A stretch of 64,000 nucleotides of DNA from Rubrivivax sp. (GCA_020248915.1 JADCGP010000006.1:62001-126000), one strand, 5' to 3'. Counted from the first letter of the stretch, positions 53,794 through 62,821 are shown. The notes: a model not told the origin generated them from the letters alone. Program-made: numbers and translations.

Positions 53794-54795
53794 ATGAAGA
53801 GACAACTCCGCCGCGCCGCCGCTCTCCTCGCGTTCGGGCTCGGGGCGCTGGGCGCCGTGCCGGCGACGGCCGGCTACACCAGCCTCACCGTCTTCGGCGA
53901 CAGCCTGTCCGACACCGGCAACATCCTGCTGTCCACTGGCGGCGCGATCCCGGGCGCGCCGTACTTCGCCGGCCGCTTCTCCGACGGACCGATCTGGATC
54001 GACGTGCTGGCCGCCGGTCTGGGGCTGCCGTCCGGGGCCGTGCCGGCGCTGGCTGGCGGCAACAATTTCGCCTTCGGCGGCGCCCGCACCGGCACCGCGG
54101 CGTCGCCACCCGGGCTGCTGGCGCAGTACGGCGGGCTGTGGCAGCCCAGGCCGGGCGCGGCCGACCCGACCGGCCTGTACGTCGTCGTCGGTGGCGGCAA
54201 CGACATGCGCGACGCGCGCTCGGCCTTCACCGGCAACTCGGCGGCCGATCAGGCGGGCCGCCAGGCCGCTGCGGCCGCCGCGGCCAACAACATCCTGACG
54301 CTGGTCGGCGCGCTGGCCGCCGAGGGCGCCAGGCGCGTGCTGATCTCCACGCTGCCCGACCTGGGCGCCACGCCCGAGGCCCTGGCCCTGGGCCTGGGCG
54401 CCGCGTCGTCGGACGCCACCGCTCGTTACAACGATCTCGTCAAGGGCATCGAGGCGACGGCCGAGGCCCTGTTCAGCGGACTTGACGTGATCACGTTCGA
54501 CATGGCGGCCGTGGCCGCGGCGGTGCGCAACGACGCGCTGACCAACGGCGGCGCGGTGTTCGGCATCACCAACGTCAGCCTGCCCTGCGGCGCCTTCCCC
54601 GGCTCGACCGGCATCGCCTGCGCCGTGTCGGCGTTCTCCGACGCGCTGCACCCGTCCGCGGTCGCGCACGCGATCATCGGCGCGGCGGCGCTGCACGCGG
54701 TGCCCGTGCCGGGAACGCTGGTGCTCGCCGCGCTGGCGCTGCTGCTGGTGGGCGCCGCGGTGCGCCGGCAGCGCCTGCCGATGGCGCGCGGGTAG
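53794..54795 (+). CDS. SGNH/GDSL esterase with PEP-CTERM-like sorting tail
   Basis: A 333-residue secreted hydrolase. A signal peptide of about 26 residues precedes block I FGDSLSDTGN (nucleophile Ser37), block III GGGNDMRDA and block V SDALHPSAVAH with the catalytic Asp/His, typical of GDSL lipases/esterases and autotransporter-like esterases. The C-terminus VPVPGTLVLAALALLLVGAAVRRQR is a hydrophobic helix followed by arginines, preceded by VPxPGT, which resembles a variant PEP-CTERM signal recognised by exosortase. I start at ATG 53794 (GAGGT ribosome site); ATG 53776 is an alternative. Confidence 0.85.
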   Translation: MKRQLRRAAALLAFGLGALGAVPATAGYTSLTVFGDSLSDTGNILLSTGGAIPGAPYFAGRFSDGPIWIDVLAAGLGLPSGAVPALAGGNNFAFGGARTGTAASPPGLLAQYGGLWQPRPGAADPTGLYVVVGGGNDMRDARSAFTGNSAADQAGRQAAAAAAANNILTLVGALAAEGARRVLISTLPDLGATPEALALGLGAASSDATARYNDLVKGIEATAEALFSGLDVITFDMAAVAAAVRNDALTNGGAVFGITNVSLPCGAFPGSTGIACAVSAFSDALHPSAVAHAIIGAAALHAVPVPGTLVLAALALLLVGAAVRRQRLPMARG

Positions 54796-54799
54796 CCGG

Positions 54800-54823
54800 G
54801 CAGCGGGTCCGCGGGCCCGCTGC
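54800..54823. terminator. Hairpin after SGNH esterase gene
   Basis: Eight-base arms GCAGCGGG / CCCGCTGC with an eight-base loop start five bases after the esterase stop. No T tract follows. Confidence 0.45.
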
Positions 54824-54891
54824 GAACCGGGGGCGCGGGCGGGACGGGTGGAAGCGGCGGCGCGTGCCGCCGCCCTATCATCGCCGGCCCC

Positions 54892-56952
54892 ATGAGTGCC
54901 GCGTCGCTGAATCCCGCCCAACTGGAGGCGGTGCACCATCTGGCCGGACCGTGCCTCGTGCTGGCCGGCGCCGGCTCGGGCAAGACCCGCGTCATCACGC
55001 ACAAGATCGCGCGGCTGCTGCAGCACGGCCTGGAGCCGCGGCAGATCGCGGCGATCACCTTCACCAACAAGGCGGCTGCCGAGATGCGCGAGCGCGCCAA
55101 GGGGCTGGTCGGCCCGCGCGCGGCGAAGGACCTGGCGATCAGCACCTTCCACGCCCTCGGCGTGCGCATGCTGCGCGCCGACGGCGAGCGGCTGGGCCTG
55201 AAGCCCAGCTTCAGCATCCTCGACAGCGACGACGTGCTCGGCGTGCTGCGCGACGCCGGCGGCGCCACCGACAACAAGCAGGCGCGCCACTGGCAGTGGA
55301 CGATCAGCCTGTGGAAGAACCAGGGGCTCGATGCCGACGGCGCCGAGGCCGCGGCGCGAGACGACGACGAGCGCGTGGCCGCGCGCATCATGCGCCGCTA
55401 CGAGGAGCGGCTCGCCGCCTACCAGGCGGTGGACTTCGACGACCTGATCGTGCTGCCCCTCAAGCTGCTCGAGCGCGACGCCGAGGCGCGCGCGAAGTGG
55501 CAGGCCGCCTTCGGCCACGTGCTGGTCGACGAGTACCAGGACACCAACGCCGTGCAGTACGAGCTGATGAAGGCCCTGGTCGGCACCGACGGCCCCCGCC
55601 ACCGCAGCGGCCGCTTCACGGCGGTGGGCGACGACGACCAGAGCATCTACGGCTGGCGCGGCGCGACGATCGACAACCTGAAGCGGCTGCCGCGGGACTA
55701 CCCCTCGCTGCGCGTGATCCCGCTGGAGCAGAACTACCGCAGCACCGGCTCGATCCTGCGCGCGGCCAACGCGGTGATCGCCCACAACCCGAAGCTGTTC
55801 GAGAAGAAGCTGTGGAGCGAGCTCGGCGATGGCGAGCCGGTGCGCGTGATCGACTGCGACGGCGAGGAGCACGAGGCCGAGCGCGCGGTCACCCGCATCC
55901 AGGCGCTGCGCGGGCAGCAGGGTGCCCGGTTCGCCGATGTCGCGGTGCTGTACCGGGCCAACCACCAGGCGCGCGCGTTCGAGCAGAAGCTGCGCGCAGC
56001 GCAGATCCCTTACAAGGTGAGCGGCGGCCAGAGCTGGTTCGACCGCGCCGAGATCAAGGACCTCTGCGCCTGGCTGCGCCTGCTGGTCAACCAGGACGAC
56101 GACCCGGCCTTCCTGCGCGCGGCCACCACGCCGAAGCGTGGCATCGGCCACCAGACGCTCGCCGCGCTCGGCGAGTACGCGGGCAAGTGGCGGATCTCGA
56201 TGTTCGAGGCCATCTTCGCGCCCGGCCTGCCCGGCGTGCTCAAGGGCAAGGGGCTGGACGCTCTGCAGCACTTCGCGCGCGAGGTCAACGAACTCGAGCA
56301 CCGCGCTCGCCACACCGCAGGCGCCGAGGACGCGAAGGCGCTGCTGCTGGAGTGGCTGAAGACGCTCGGGTACGAGCAGCACCTGCGCGACGGCGAGGAC
56401 AGCCCGAAGCTCGCCGAGGCGCGCTGGAGCAACGTGCTCGACTTCGTCGACTGGATCGCCCGGCGCTGCGGCGGCCAGCTCACGCAGGAGGCGGGCACCT
56501 TCGAGAGCGAGAAGCTCACCGTGCTCGACGTGGCGCAGACGATCAGCATCATCATCAGCCTGGCCGAGCGCGGCGACGAGCAGGACGTGGTGACGCTGTC
56601 CACGCTGCACGCCGCCAAGGGGCTGGAGTGGCCGCACGTCGTGCTGGCCGGTGTCAACGAGGGCCTGCTGCCCTTCCGCGGTGCCGACGAGGAGATGACT
56701 GCCGAGCGGCTCGAGGAGGAACGGCGGCTGATGTACGTGGGCATCACGCGCGCACAGCGCACGCTGACGGTGAGCACGCTGAAGCGCCGCAAGCGCGGCC
56801 GCGAGACGGTGGCCGGCGTGCCCAGCCGCTTCGTCGTCGAGATGAAGCTGGACGAGGCGGTGGTGAAGGAGGACCCCCGCGAGCGGCTGCGCCGGCTGCG
56901 CGAGGAACTCGCCGCGCGCGGCGCGGCCGCGTCGCCGGCAGCGGGCCGCTGA
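54892..56952 (+). CDS. rep: UvrD/Rep-family ATP-dependent DNA helicase
   Basis: A 686-residue superfamily 1A helicase. Motifs: GAGSGKTRVIT (I, about residue 26), TFTNKAAAEM (Ia), VDEYQDTN (II, about 213), GDDDQSIYGWRGA (III), LEQNYRS (IV), LSTLHAAKGLEWPHVVL (V) and EEERRLMYVGITRA (VI). Length fits Rep (673) better than UvrD (720), and the C-terminus lacks a long RNA-polymerase-binding Tudor-like tail. It likely clears proteins ahead of replication forks. It faces the convergent apbE-like gene across 10 bases. Confidence 0.9.
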   Translation: MSAASLNPAQLEAVHHLAGPCLVLAGAGSGKTRVITHKIARLLQHGLEPRQIAAITFTNKAAAEMRERAKGLVGPRAAKDLAISTFHALGVRMLRADGERLGLKPSFSILDSDDVLGVLRDAGGATDNKQARHWQWTISLWKNQGLDADGAEAAARDDDERVAARIMRRYEERLAAYQAVDFDDLIVLPLKLLERDAEARAKWQAAFGHVLVDEYQDTNAVQYELMKALVGTDGPRHRSGRFTAVGDDDQSIYGWRGATIDNLKRLPRDYPSLRVIPLEQNYRSTGSILRAANAVIAHNPKLFEKKLWSELGDGEPVRVIDCDGEEHEAERAVTRIQALRGQQGARFADVAVLYRANHQARAFEQKLRAAQIPYKVSGGQSWFDRAEIKDLCAWLRLLVNQDDDPAFLRAATTPKRGIGHQTLAALGEYAGKWRISMFEAIFAPGLPGVLKGKGLDALQHFAREVNELEHRARHTAGAEDAKALLLEWLKTLGYEQHLRDGEDSPKLAEARWSNVLDFVDWIARRCGGQLTQEAGTFESEKLTVLDVAQTISIIISLAERGDEQDVVTLSTLHAAKGLEWPHVVLAGVNEGLLPFRGADEEMTAERLEEERRLMYVGITRAQRTLTVSTLKRRKRGRETVAGVPSRFVVEMKLDEAVVKEDPRERLRRLREELAARGAAASPAAGR

Positions 56953-56962
56953 GGCTCGGTCG

Positions 56963-57997
56963 CTACTGCGCCACCGGCGACGCCGGGGCGTCCCCCAGCC
57001 CGGGCGAGGCCCTCACCTGGCCCTGGGCTTCGACGATCACCGCCTCGGCGCCTGGCAGCGCCGGCAGCAGAGTCATCCCGCGCTCGCCGCCCAGCGCCAA
57101 CATCGCCTCGGCCAGCGCTGCCGCGGCGAGGCCGTCTGCCGCCCGCACGGCGACGCTGCGCCCCGGCCGCGGGCCGCGGTGGTCGGGGCTTGGTTCCAGC
57201 GGCCCGGCCGCCTCGTCGGCCTCGAACCGCGTGATGGCGTCGCCCGGCCCGTGCTGCCGCTCGCGCACGATCGACAGGCAGCCGTCGGCCAGCGCCAGGC
57301 GACGGGCCGTCCCCTCTGCACCGGCCGCGTCGGCGAACGGGACGCTCCAGGGCCGGCCGCGGCGGTCGCCGAGGACGCGCGTGTGGCCGCCGACGCTGAC
57401 GATGGCGTGGGTGGCGCCACGGCGGCGCAGCACGCGCGCCGCGCACTCCACCGCATGGGCCAGCGCAAGGCCGCCGAGGTCGATGCGCAGGTCGGGCGCG
57501 TCCAGGCGCAACGTGTGCCGGTCCGGGTCGAGCAGGACGCCGCGCGCGCGGGGCGAGCCCGCGGTCGGCTCCGGCGGCGCCGGGTCCCCGGGCAGCCCGC
57601 CGCGCACCTCGGCGGGGGCCGGGCCCGCGGCAACGCGGATGTCGAAGGCGCCGCGCGTCAGCGCAGAGAGTTCGAGCGCGCGCGCGACCAGGCTGTACAT
57701 CTCGGCGCTCAGCGAGACCGCGCGCTGGCCTGCCTCGCGGTTGATGCGCGAGAGCTCGCTGCCTGGTCGCAGCGGGCTGGTGACACGCTCGACGCGCAGC
57801 ATCTCCTCGAGTGCGGCCGCGCACATCGACTGGCCGCAGCGCGCGTCGTAAGCCCACGCCTCGACCAGCACGGACACCCCGCCGATCGACTCCTGCCGCC
57901 GGCTCCAGCCGCCGCCCGGGGCATCGAGGGGGCCGGGCTCGGTGCGGCGAGCGAAGTCGAAACGCAGCTGGCGGGGCTGTAGGCGGGCAGTCAGCAT
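56963..57997 (-). CDS. apbE: ApbE family FAD:protein FMN transferase
   Basis: A 344-residue ApbE-like protein. It shows VERVTSPLRPGSELSRINREAG, LELSALTRGAFDIRVAAG, IDLGGLALAHAVECAARVLRR and ATHAIVSVGGHTRVLG, matching the flavin transferase family that attaches FMN to threonine of target proteins such as NqrC/RnfG or FMN-binding domains. No clear signal peptide or lipobox is visible, unlike periplasmic ApbE; and the usual GGxxxG-like and ISTSG-type endings are weak, so activity is uncertain. No target protein is encoded nearby. Confidence 0.75.
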   Translation of the reverse strand: MLTARLQPRQLRFDFARRTEPGPLDAPGGGWSRRQESIGGVSVLVEAWAYDARCGQSMCAAALEEMLRVERVTSPLRPGSELSRINREAGQRAVSLSAEMYSLVARALELSALTRGAFDIRVAAGPAPAEVRGGLPGDPAPPEPTAGSPRARGVLLDPDRHTLRLDAPDLRIDLGGLALAHAVECAARVLRRRGATHAIVSVGGHTRVLGDRRGRPWSVPFADAAGAEGTARRLALADGCLSIVRERQHGPGDAITRFEADEAAGPLEPSPDHRGPRPGRSVAVRAADGLAAAALAEAMLALGGERGMTLLPALPGAEAVIVEAQGQVRASPGLGDAPASPVAQ

Positions 57998-58431
57998 GGC
58001 GAAGAGGGTTGCGTCGCGGTGGCAGCAGGGCGAGGAGGGATGGTGCCGGCTTCCGGCGGCGGCCTTGCCGCGATCTCCGGCGACCGCACCCGTCTTATCG
58101 GCGTGATGCAGCGGCGTGCCGTGACTGCACGTGCAGCCCTGCGAGCCGATGTATCCCGCGGTCGCTTCCGACGACCTGCTCCTCCGGCGACCGCCGGTCC
58201 GGCAGGCGTGACGCGGTTCACGCGGGCGCAGCACCGTCCGTGCCGACCTGTGCCGGATGTCACCCGTCGTGCCCGCGCTGGGGTCTGCCCAGGCGACGCG
58301 CCGCGGAAGCGTTGCGTTACGGTCGCAGGGTCGGCTCGCAAGGTCGGCCGCAAGGTCGCGCCTGCTGCGCCTGTCGCGGCGATGGGCCCGCCCTGCCTGC
58401 GGGGCGGCGCTGCCGCCCCCCGTGCCCGGCG
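57998..58431. other. Intergenic region without recognised gene
   Basis: About 430 bases between two genes on the minus strand. The open frames here show no domain, signal peptide or ribosome site and read as arginine/alanine-rich shadow sequence. It should contain the apbE-like gene's promoter; no clear boxes seen. Nothing else recognised. Confidence 0.5.
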
Positions 58432-59286
58432 CTACATGCCCTTGAACAGGCCGTTGTAGCTGCGGCTGACCTCGAGCCGCTCCGGGTGCCCGCGCACGCT
58501 GACGATCTGGCGGCCGCGCAGGTCGCGCGTGACGCCGGCGATGGCCTTGACGGCCACCAGCGTGCTGCGGTGGATCTGCCAGAACTGCTTGGGGTCGAGT
58601 TCGTCGACCAGCTCCTTGATCGGCTTGCGGATCAGCGCCTCGGTCTGTGCCGTCTGCACTCGGGTGTACTTCTCGTCGCTGATGAAGAACAGGACGTCGT
58701 CGACCGGGATCATCTGGATCGAAGCGCCGACGGTGGCCTGGATCCACTGCAGGTAGCGCGGCGGCGAACCCTCGAGCCGCCCCTGCAGCTGGTGCAGCAG
58801 CTGCTGCAGCGGCACGCCGGGCGCCGCGTCGGCCGGCACGTCGCGGCCCTCGGCGCGCGCAGCCAGCCGGCTGCGGATGCGCGCCACGGTGCGCTCCAGC
58901 CGCTCGCGCTCGGCCGGCTTCAGCACGTAGTCGGCCACGCCCTGCTCGAAGGCTTCGACCGCGTACTGGTCGTAGGCGGTGATGAAGACGATCTCGGGTA
59001 CCGGCGCGTCGTCGTCGGCGCCATCTTCCGCGGCCGGCGCCGGCAGCTGGGCGATCCGGCGCGCCGCCTCCACGCCGGTCAGGCCCGGCATGCGGATGTC
59101 GAGGAAGACGACGTCGGGGCGATGCAGCTCCACGAGCTCGACGGCCTCGAGGCCATTCCTGGCCTCGGCGACGACCTCGAGCTCGGGCCAGACCTCGGCC
59201 AGCCGGGCGCGCAGCTGCTCACGCATCAGCCGCTCGTCGTCGGCCAGCACGGCACGGGCCTGCGCCGGGTTCACGTCGGTGTTCAT
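58432..59286 (-). CDS. LytTR-family response regulator
   Basis: A 284-residue regulator of the LytR/AlgR type. The receiver domain has ADDE at residue 15, the phospho-acceptor Asp63 (VVFLDIRMPG), FITAYDQYAVEAF and the Lys in VLKPAERERL. A LytTR DNA-binding domain (about residues 178-284) follows: DVLFFISDEKYTRVQT, FWQIHRSTLVAVKAI and RGRQIVSVRG. It is translated in overlap with the upstream histidine kinase (ATGA). It probably controls envelope or stress genes; targets are unknown. Confidence 0.93.
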   Translation of the reverse strand: MNTDVNPAQARAVLADDERLMREQLRARLAEVWPELEVVAEARNGLEAVELVELHRPDVVFLDIRMPGLTGVEAARRIAQLPAPAAEDGADDDAPVPEIVFITAYDQYAVEAFEQGVADYVLKPAERERLERTVARIRSRLAARAEGRDVPADAAPGVPLQQLLHQLQGRLEGSPPRYLQWIQATVGASIQMIPVDDVLFFISDEKYTRVQTAQTEALIRKPIKELVDELDPKQFWQIHRSTLVAVKAIAGVTRDLRGRQIVSVRGHPERLEVSRSYNGLFKGM

Positions 59287-60782
59287 GCAATCGCCTCCTC
59301 GACGGTCTTGTAGGGCACGGTGATCGTCACGCGCGTGCCGCCCGGGCTGTTCTCGGCCACCGTCAGCACGGCCTTCGGCCCGTACAGCAGCTGCAGCCGC
59401 TCGCGGATGTTGGCCAGGCCGACGCCCGTGCCGGCGGTGGCCGCCTTGCCGAAGCCGAGGCCGGTGTCGGCCACCGTCACCTGCAGCTTGCCGTGGACGA
59501 TCTCGGCCTTGACCGCCAGCTCGCCGCCGTCGGCCTTGGGCTCCAGGCCGTGCTTGATCGCGTTCTCCACCAGCGTCTGGATCATCATCGGCGGGAATTC
59601 CGCCGACAGCAGGCCGTCGGGCACGTCGATGTGCGTGACCAGCCGCTCCTCCATGCGCACCTTCAGGATCTCGAGGTAGGGCCGGATCACCGCGATCTCG
59701 CGCCCGAGGTCGCGCACGCCGCTGGCCCCGCCTGCCCCGCCTGCCTCGCGCATCGTCGGCATGCTCGCGCGCAGCAGCGCGATCAGGTTCCTCTGCATCT
59801 GGCTCGCGCGCGCCGGGTCGGTCTCGATCAGGTGGTCGATCGACGCCAGCGTGTTGAACAGGAAGTGGGGCTCGACCTGGGCCTGCATCGCGGCCATGCG
59901 CGCCTCCACCACCTGGCGCCGCAGCGACTCGGCCTCGGCCGTCTCGGTGGCCCGTGCGGCCTGGCGCTCGGCCTGCATCCGGCCCTTGTAGGCGTACTTG
60001 AGGATCGCCGAGCCGAGGATCCACAGCAGCGCGAGCTGCATCATGTACGGCCCGGGGCCGCCGTCGACGACGCGGGTGCGGGGCGCACGGTCGGCTTGAC
60101 GGGCCTGCCCGGCCAGTTCGGCCAGCTCGGCCTGCGCGGAGGCTGCGTCGCGCCGGGCCTGCTCGGCCTCGCGTGCAGCTTCCTGCGCGTCGCGCGCAGC
60201 CTGCTCGGCATCCGCACGGGCCTCGCGCACGGCCGCCTCCAGGTCGCGGCGCGCCTGCTCCACGGCCTCGCGCAGCGCGCCACCGGTCGCCGTCTCGGGC
60301 AGGGTGATGCGGATGCCCTGGGCCGCCGACGCGGCGGCCGCGGCGGCGCGGCTGGCCTCCAGGGCAGCCGAGGCGGCGACGTCGGCCGCCGATGCGGCAC
60401 GAGCTGCTGGCTTCGGGGTGACGCGGATGCCGTCCTGGCCGATGTCGATCTGCACGCCGACGGTGACGTCGACCGGTTTGGGCCCATCGATGCGGATCGG
60501 CAGCTTCTGCGATGCCGCGCCGCTTGCTGGCGCCTTGGGGGCGTCTGCCGTGCGGGCGGGCGGCGCCTCGGCTTGCTCGGTGACCTTCCAGGTGAACAGC
60601 GGCAGGTCCTGCAGGATCGCCACCGCGATGATCAGCAGCAGCGCATAGACGGCGAAGCGCCGCCACGACAGCCCGACCAGCCAGCTGGCATACGCGTGGT
60701 AGCCGCGCACGCTGGCGGCGGCGAAGCGCTGCCAGCGTGGCTGCCAGCGGCCGGCGGGCGGGAGGGCGGAGGGCGAACTCAT
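59283..60782 (-). CDS. LytS-type sensor histidine kinase
   Basis: A 499-residue membrane kinase. One hydrophobic segment (YALLLIIAVAILQDLPLF, about residue 45) and a second (MMQLALLWILGSAILKY, about residue 245) frame a periplasmic region of about 180 residues that is strongly coiled-coil (Ala/Glu/Arg heptads about residues 140-225). The His_kinase domain follows with the phospho-His in EPHFLFNTLASIDHL and an ATPase domain with VENAIKHGLEP and GVGLANIRERLQLLYG. It overlaps the response regulator by four bases. Confidence 0.92.
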   Translation of the reverse strand: MSSPSALPPAGRWQPRWQRFAAASVRGYHAYASWLVGLSWRRFAVYALLLIIAVAILQDLPLFTWKVTEQAEAPPARTADAPKAPASGAASQKLPIRIDGPKPVDVTVGVQIDIGQDGIRVTPKPAARAASAADVAASAALEASRAAAAAASAAQGIRITLPETATGGALREAVEQARRDLEAAVREARADAEQAARDAQEAAREAEQARRDAASAQAELAELAGQARQADRAPRTRVVDGGPGPYMMQLALLWILGSAILKYAYKGRMQAERQAARATETAEAESLRRQVVEARMAAMQAQVEPHFLFNTLASIDHLIETDPARASQMQRNLIALLRASMPTMREAGGAGGASGVRDLGREIAVIRPYLEILKVRMEERLVTHIDVPDGLLSAEFPPMMIQTLVENAIKHGLEPKADGGELAVKAEIVHGKLQVTVADTGLGFGKAATAGTGVGLANIRERLQLLYGPKAVLTVAENSPGGTRVTITVPYKTVEEAIA

Positions 60783-60905
60783 CGGACGGGGCTCGGATGC
60801 CCGGCACTGTACCGAGCAAAGCGAGACCCGCCAGCGCCCGCCGACGGGAGCGGCGCGCCGGCCGACAGGGTGCAGCGGCGCGCGACGGGCCGCCGCGCCG
60901 CTACG

Positions 60906-61106
60906 CTACACCGCAGCGGACACCGCCGCCAGCAGCAGCGTGACGCAGCCGACGCAGGCCACCAGAAGCAGCAGGGCGCGATCGGCCCGCTCGGCGCGGG
61001 CCAGCAATTCCAGCGCGTCCGGCGCACTTTCGCACCTGGGCGCAGGCTGCCCCATCTGCATGGTCTCGGCGAAATCGCTGCGCGGCGTGACGCGGGCGAA
61101 AAGCAT
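60906..61106 (-). CDS. Small membrane protein of unknown function
   Basis: A 66-residue frame with one C-terminal hydrophobic helix (ALLLLVACVGCVTLLLAAV) and an ACGGAGGCCGCG ribosome site directly before the ATG, which argues it is translated. No family recognised. It lies about 120 bases upstream of the histidine kinase on the same strand and may be cotranscribed with it. Confidence 0.5.
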   Translation of the reverse strand: MLFARVTPRSDFAETMQMGQPAPRCESAPDALELLARAERADRALLLLVACVGCVTLLLAAVSAAV

Positions 61107-61273
61107 CGCGGCCTCCGTGTGGCGGCCTGCATGAGCCGCCCAGGAGCCGTTATACGGCCCGGCGCGTTACGGCTCCGTTACCGCCATCCCCTGCTTTGCC
61201 GATGCCGGCCGCCCGGATCCGCGGCGAGCCGGGGTCCGCACCGACATGCCCGCCGTGCCCCGGCGCCGTGCCC

Positions 61274-62176
61274 TCACACCCCCGCGAACAGGTCGCTGCG
61301 CGCCGCCTGGGTGATCGCCGCCACGCAGGGGTGCGTGATGCGCCGCTCGACCGAGATGGCGAAGAAGTCCTCGACCAGTTCCTCGCTGCGCCCGACCACG
61401 CGAACCTCGTACTGCGCCGAGACCTCCCCTTCCAGCACCGTCGGTGCCAGGAAGATGCCGCGTCCCTCGCGCCCGAAGGCCTTCATCAGCGCACCGTCGT
61501 CGAACTCGCCGACGATGCGCGGAGCGAGTCTCTCGCGCGCGAGCCACGCCTCGAGCTGCTGCCTGACCGGGCTCGTGGCGGAGTGCACCAGCAGCGGCTG
61601 GCCGTCCAGGCAGCGCGGGAATGGCCCGCCCAGGCGCGCCATCAGCGCCGGGGCGGCGAAGAAGCTCATCGGCGTGCGCCCGAGCTCGTGGTTGAAGGCC
61701 TTCACGCTGACGCGGCGCGACAGCGGCTCGTTGGCGATCACGAGGTCGAGCCGGTGCAGCGCCAGCTCGGCCAGCAGGTCGGCGTACTTCCACTCGTGGC
61801 AGACCATGCGCACCGGCTCGGTCAGGTTCAGCGCCGGCTCGAGCAGCCGGTAGGCCACGGACTTGGCCACCGAGTCGGCCACGCCGACGCGGAACTCGAG
61901 CACGCGCTCGTCGGCGCCGCGCGGCCTGCGCAGCGCGTTCTCCAGCTCGTTGCCGAGGGCGAAGATCTCGTCGGCGTATTTCAGCGCCGTGCGTCCGTCG
62001 TCGGTCAACTCGAGCTGGCGCCCCGCCTTGCGGAACAGCTTGCGGCCGAGGCGGTCTTCCAGCAGCTTGATCTGGCCGGAAAGCGTTTGCGGCGTCGTGT
62101 GCAACTGCTCGCCAGCGCGGACGATGCCCCCGGCGCGCGCGGCCATCCAGAAGTAGTGCAGGTGCTTGAAGTTCAC
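61274..62176 (-). CDS. LysR-family regulator (NhaR-like)
   Basis: A 300-residue LysR-type regulator. The N-terminal HTH reads LHYFWMAARAGGIVRAGEQLHTTPQTLSGQIKLLEDRLGRKLF, which is typical of NhaR (activator of the Na+/H+ antiporter gene nhaA in enterics) rather than other LysR branches, followed by the effector domain. In many proteobacteria NhaR-like proteins stand without nhaA, as here. It is divergent from the Rrf2 regulator across 141 bases that contain inverted and direct repeats. Confidence 0.88.
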   Translation of the reverse strand: MNFKHLHYFWMAARAGGIVRAGEQLHTTPQTLSGQIKLLEDRLGRKLFRKAGRQLELTDDGRTALKYADEIFALGNELENALRRPRGADERVLEFRVGVADSVAKSVAYRLLEPALNLTEPVRMVCHEWKYADLLAELALHRLDLVIANEPLSRRVSVKAFNHELGRTPMSFFAAPALMARLGGPFPRCLDGQPLLVHSATSPVRQQLEAWLARERLAPRIVGEFDDGALMKAFGREGRGIFLAPTVLEGEVSAQYEVRVVGRSEELVEDFFAISVERRITHPCVAAITQAARSDLFAGV

Positions 62177-62203
62177 GGCACCCTCCCGAAGGTACGAGAT
62201 TAT

Positions 62204-62244
62204 CGAAGTGATCTTCCTATAAGTTCGAATTTACGCGAAGTGAT
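62204..62244. promoter_or_regulatory. Repeats between LysR and Rrf2 genes
   Basis: CGAAGTGAT occurs twice (62204-62212 and 62236-62244), 32 bases apart, about three helical turns; the first copy is part of the inverted repeat GAAG-TGAT-CTTC. The stretch is unusually AT-rich for this genome and contains the promoters of both divergent genes. Confidence 0.55.
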
Positions 62245-62317
62245 GATGTCCCTAAATTGCGTGTTGTCGTACTTCCCCAACCTGCCCTCCGAGTCCAACC
62301 CCCCGGGAGCAAACACC

Positions 62318-62821
62318 ATGCGCATGAGCACCAAGGGCCGCTTCGCCGTCAATGCCATCATCGATCTCGCGCTGCGCGAGGGGGCGGGCCCCGTCGCCCT
62401 GGCCTCGATCGGCGAGCGGCAGCGCATCTCGCTGTCTTATCTCGAGCAGTTGTTCAGCCGGCTGCGCAAGGCCGGCATCGTCGAGAGCACGCGCGGGCCC
62501 GGCGGTGGCTACACGCTGGGCCGCCCGGCCAACGCGATCTCGGTGGCCGACATCGTGGGCGCCGTTGACGAGCCGGTCGACGAGGGCGCCGAGGCCGACG
62601 GCGGCCACACCGGCGCGCTGTGGCAGCACCTGAACGCGGTCATGCTCGACCACATGCGCACCATCACCCTGGACAAGCTGGTGTCCGACCAGGTGGCGCG
62701 CGGGGTGACCATCGAGCCGCGACCGGCTCGGCGCGCGATCGCACCGCAGCCGGTCGTCAAGCCGGTGCGCACCACGGCGCCGAACTCGGTGTTCGCCTTC
62801 GGCCGTTCGTTCTCGGGCTGA
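62318..62821 (+). CDS. Rrf2-family regulator lacking the IscR cysteines
   Basis: A 167-residue Rrf2/IscR-like protein: STKGRFAVNAIIDLALREG (HTH start), QRISLSYLEQLFSRLRKAGIVESTRGPGGGYTLGR (recognition helix and wing) and a dimer helix (LWQHLNAVMLDHMRTITLDKL). The region where IscR has its three Fe-S cysteines reads VDEGAEADGGHTGA and contains no Cys at all, and the whole protein has none. Sensing must therefore differ from IscR. No isc genes are adjacent. ATG 62318 precedes the conserved MRMSTKGRFA N-terminus. Confidence 0.88.
   Translation: MRMSTKGRFAVNAIIDLALREGAGPVALASIGERQRISLSYLEQLFSRLRKAGIVESTRGPGGGYTLGRPANAISVADIVGAVDEPVDEGAEADGGHTGALWQHLNAVMLDHMRTITLDKLVSDQVARGVTIEPRPARRAIAPQPVVKPVRTTAPNSVFAFGRSFSG

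Noticed and set aside
58019-58459. Open frame on the plus strand in the gap near 58.2 kb
   Set aside because: Arginine/alanine-rich, no ribosome site or domain, and overlaps the response regulator antisense.
58434-58470. CTACA and TGTAG pentamers near 58.4 kb as another HexR site
   Set aside because: They lie at the 3' end of the response regulator coding region with wrong spacing; chance matches.
60899-60915. CTACGCTACA near 60.9 kb as a HexR half-site
   Set aside because: No left arm at the right spacing, and no sugar gene nearby.
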